Below are positions 5,361 through 6,517 of a stretch of 6,517 bases of DNA, piece after piece. Below the pieces are notes generated by a model that saw only the letters and a list, made by a program, of their open reading frames with translations, was not told the DNA's origin and made no database searches. How positions within the stretch are numbered: position 1 is the stretch's first letter; each line of letters starts with the position of its first letter. The stretch is from positions 1 to 6,517 of the forward strand of contig CAZMBM010000118.1 in assembly GCA_964564475.1 (NCBI GenBank), written 5' to 3'. The position numbers and the translations under genes were made by a program. The stretch comes from CG1-02-35-72 sp964564475. GTDB taxonomy: Bacteria > Bacteroidota > Bacteroidia > Flavobacteriales > Flavobacteriaceae.

Positions 5361-6239
5361 ATGACACAATTTCAAGGGACAGGAGTGGCTTTGGTAACGC
5401 CCTTTAAAAATGATAAAAGTGTAGATGTTGCAGCACTTAAAAAATTAGTTTCTTACCAAATAGAAAACGGTGTTGACTATTTAGTTATTTTGGGCACTAC
5501 CGGTGAGCCGGCAACCTTAAATAATGAAGAAAAAGCACTTGTAAAGCAAACTGTTATCAACGAAAATAACGGTCGTTTGCCCTTAGTTTTAGGGATGGGT
5601 AGCAACAATACTGCCGCCCTTGTTGCCGAAATTAAACAAACGGATTTATCTGATTTTTCGGCCATTCTATCGGTGTCGCCTTATTATAATAAACCCACTC
5701 AGCAAGGTATTTATGAGCATTTTAAAGCGGTTTCTGTAGCGTCGCCTATTCCTGTTATTATTTACAATGTACCAAGCAGAACAGCTTCAAATATTGACGT
5801 GAAAACCACCTTAAAACTGGCTGAAAATTGCAAAAATATCATCGCTATAAAAGAAGCCGCCGGCGATATGGTTCAAGCTATGCGCTTGATACAAAACAAA
5901 CCCAAAGATTTTTTGGTTATTTCGGGCGATGATATGATGGCACTCCCTATGGTTTTAGCAGGTGGAGCCGGCGTTATTTCGGTTATTGGGCAGGCTTTGC
6001 CGCAATCTTTTTCAAATATGATGCGTTTGGGGTTAGAAGGTGAGTCTGAAGCATCATATAAGTTACAATATAAAATAATGAACAGTATTGATTTAGTATT
6101 TTCCGAAGGGAATCCGGCAGGGATAAAAGCCCTGTTAAACTTAAAAAATATTTGCGGACAAGAGGTAAGACTGCCTTTACTGTCGGCAAGTCAAGTATTA
6201 CAAGAAAAATTACGTAATTTTGTAGAGAATTGGTCTTAA
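5361..6239 (+). CDS. dapA: 4-hydroxy-tetrahydrodipicolinate synthase
   Basis: A 292-residue TIM-barrel class I aldolase, of usual length, that condenses pyruvate with aspartate semialdehyde, the first committed step to diaminopimelate and lysine, feeding peptidoglycan and protein synthesis in the cytoplasm. The Schiff-base lysine is K164 in IIAIKEAAGD. The catalytic triad equivalents are T46 (GTTGE), Y109 (SPYYNKP) and Y135 (IIYNVPSRT), and R140 binds the substrate carboxylate. By alignment from memory with E. coli DapA, the lysine-inhibition site is altered (H53 to N55, H56 to K58, E84 to A86; N82 and Y108 kept), so weak or absent lysine feedback is inferred. The ATG at 5361 gives the typical N-terminus (FQGTGVALVTPF). 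A ferritin gene starts 11 bases after its stop and is probably co-transcribed. No other lysine-pathway gene is in the window. Confidence 0.97.
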   Translation: MTQFQGTGVALVTPFKNDKSVDVAALKKLVSYQIENGVDYLVILGTTGEPATLNNEEKALVKQTVINENNGRLPLVLGMGSNNTAALVAEIKQTDLSDFSAILSVSPYYNKPTQQGIYEHFKAVSVASPIPVIIYNVPSRTASNIDVKTTLKLAENCKNIIAIKEAAGDMVQAMRLIQNKPKDFLVISGDDMMALPMVLAGGAGVISVIGQALPQSFSNMMRLGLEGESEASYKLQYKIMNSIDLVFSEGNPAGIKALLNLKNICGQEVRLPLLSASQVLQEKLRNFVENWS

Positions 6240-6250
6240 AAATTTAAGTT

Positions 6251-6517
6251 ATGTTATCAAATAAAATGGAAGAAGCCTTAAATGCGCAAATTATTATAGA
6301 AGCAGAATCGTCTCAAATATATCTAGCTATGGCTTCTTGGGCAGAAACCCAAGGATTTGAGGGGGTTGCCCAATTTATGTATGCGCATTCGGATGAAGAA
6401 CGTATGCATATGCTCAAACTTATCAAATTCACTAATGAGCGCGGCGGTTATGCTAAAATAGGTGCCTTAAAGGCTTCACCAAGTGAATTCGGAACGTTTA
6501 AAGAAGTTTTTGAAACC
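6251..6517 (+). CDS. Ferritin (non-haem, FtnA-like), 3' end beyond window
   Basis: The first 89 codons of a ferritin, open to the window edge; a full protein would be about 165-175 residues. Residue numbering matches E. coli FtnA without gaps over the ferroxidase ligands: E17 in IIIEAESS, Y24, E49/E50 and H53 in HSDEERMHM. The later ligands (around 94 and 127) lie outside. Ferritins of this type form 24-subunit cages that oxidise Fe(II) and store it as a ferric mineral in the cytoplasm. The ATG at 6251 fits the family's usual start (MLSNKMEEALNAQI, compare MLKPEMIEKLNEQM). It begins 11 bases after the dapA stop with no room for a strong promoter, so it is likely read from the dapA transcript. 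Confidence 0.93.
   Translation, partial: MLSNKMEEALNAQIIIEAESSQIYLAMASWAETQGFEGVAQFMYAHSDEERMHMLKLIKFTNERGGYAKIGALKASPSEFGTFKEVFET

Noticed and set aside
5477..6189. Minus-strand open frames of 62-68 codons inside dapA
   Set aside because: Antisense shadows of dapA, whose full motif set is intact.
130..6517. A new multi-gene defence or biosynthetic system
   Set aside because: The complete genes are unrelated housekeeping functions on alternating strands, and the only defence-like item is a short fragment without catalytic parts.

Overview
This looks like chromosomal DNA from a member of the Bacteroidota, most likely a flavobacterium-like organism. The evidence is the AT-rich base composition, promoters of the Bacteroidota sigma-A type (TTG, then 17-18 bases, then TAnnTTTG), starts with little or no Shine-Dalgarno sequence, a lipoprotein with acidic residues just after its lipid-anchored cysteine, and protein sequences typical of the group. 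No RNA genes, CRISPR array or complete transposon is visible.

Layout. Positions 130-1392 (minus) encode an exported-looking class V aminotransferase of the isopenicillin-N-epimerase-like group. Divergent from it, 1532-2227 (plus) encodes a BI-1/YetJ-type seven-helix membrane protein. This is followed almost immediately by a small reading frame (2245-2496) that resembles part of the C-terminal region of very large type ISP restriction-modification / adenine-methylase proteins and is probably a remnant. From 2497 to 3041 there is a 545-base gene-free stretch rich in inverted repeats: a MITE-like 95-base block, a compound hairpin, two strong hairpins sharing one core heptamer in opposite orientation, and an AT hairpin. 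It separates the plus-strand unit from convergent pyrG (CTP synthase, 3042-4652, minus). Upstream of pyrG lies a small SPOR-domain lipoprotein gene (4707-5153, minus). Divergent from that, 5361-6239 (plus) is dapA (4-hydroxy-tetrahydrodipicolinate synthase), with a ferritin gene starting 11 bases later and cut off by the window edge (6251-6517).

Working together. Most genes are housekeeping: pyrimidine nucleotide synthesis (pyrG), lysine/diaminopimelate and hence peptidoglycan synthesis (dapA), envelope (SPOR lipoprotein), iron storage (ferritin) and membrane ion homeostasis (BI-1 family). I do not see a coherent new multi-gene system. The unusual part is 2230-3041, where a restriction-modification gene fragment and several repeat-like palindromes lie next to each other, which suggests a site of past mobile-DNA insertion and decay. 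A well-formed promoter also shows that the start of pyrG is at 4652, not at the upstream in-frame TTG.
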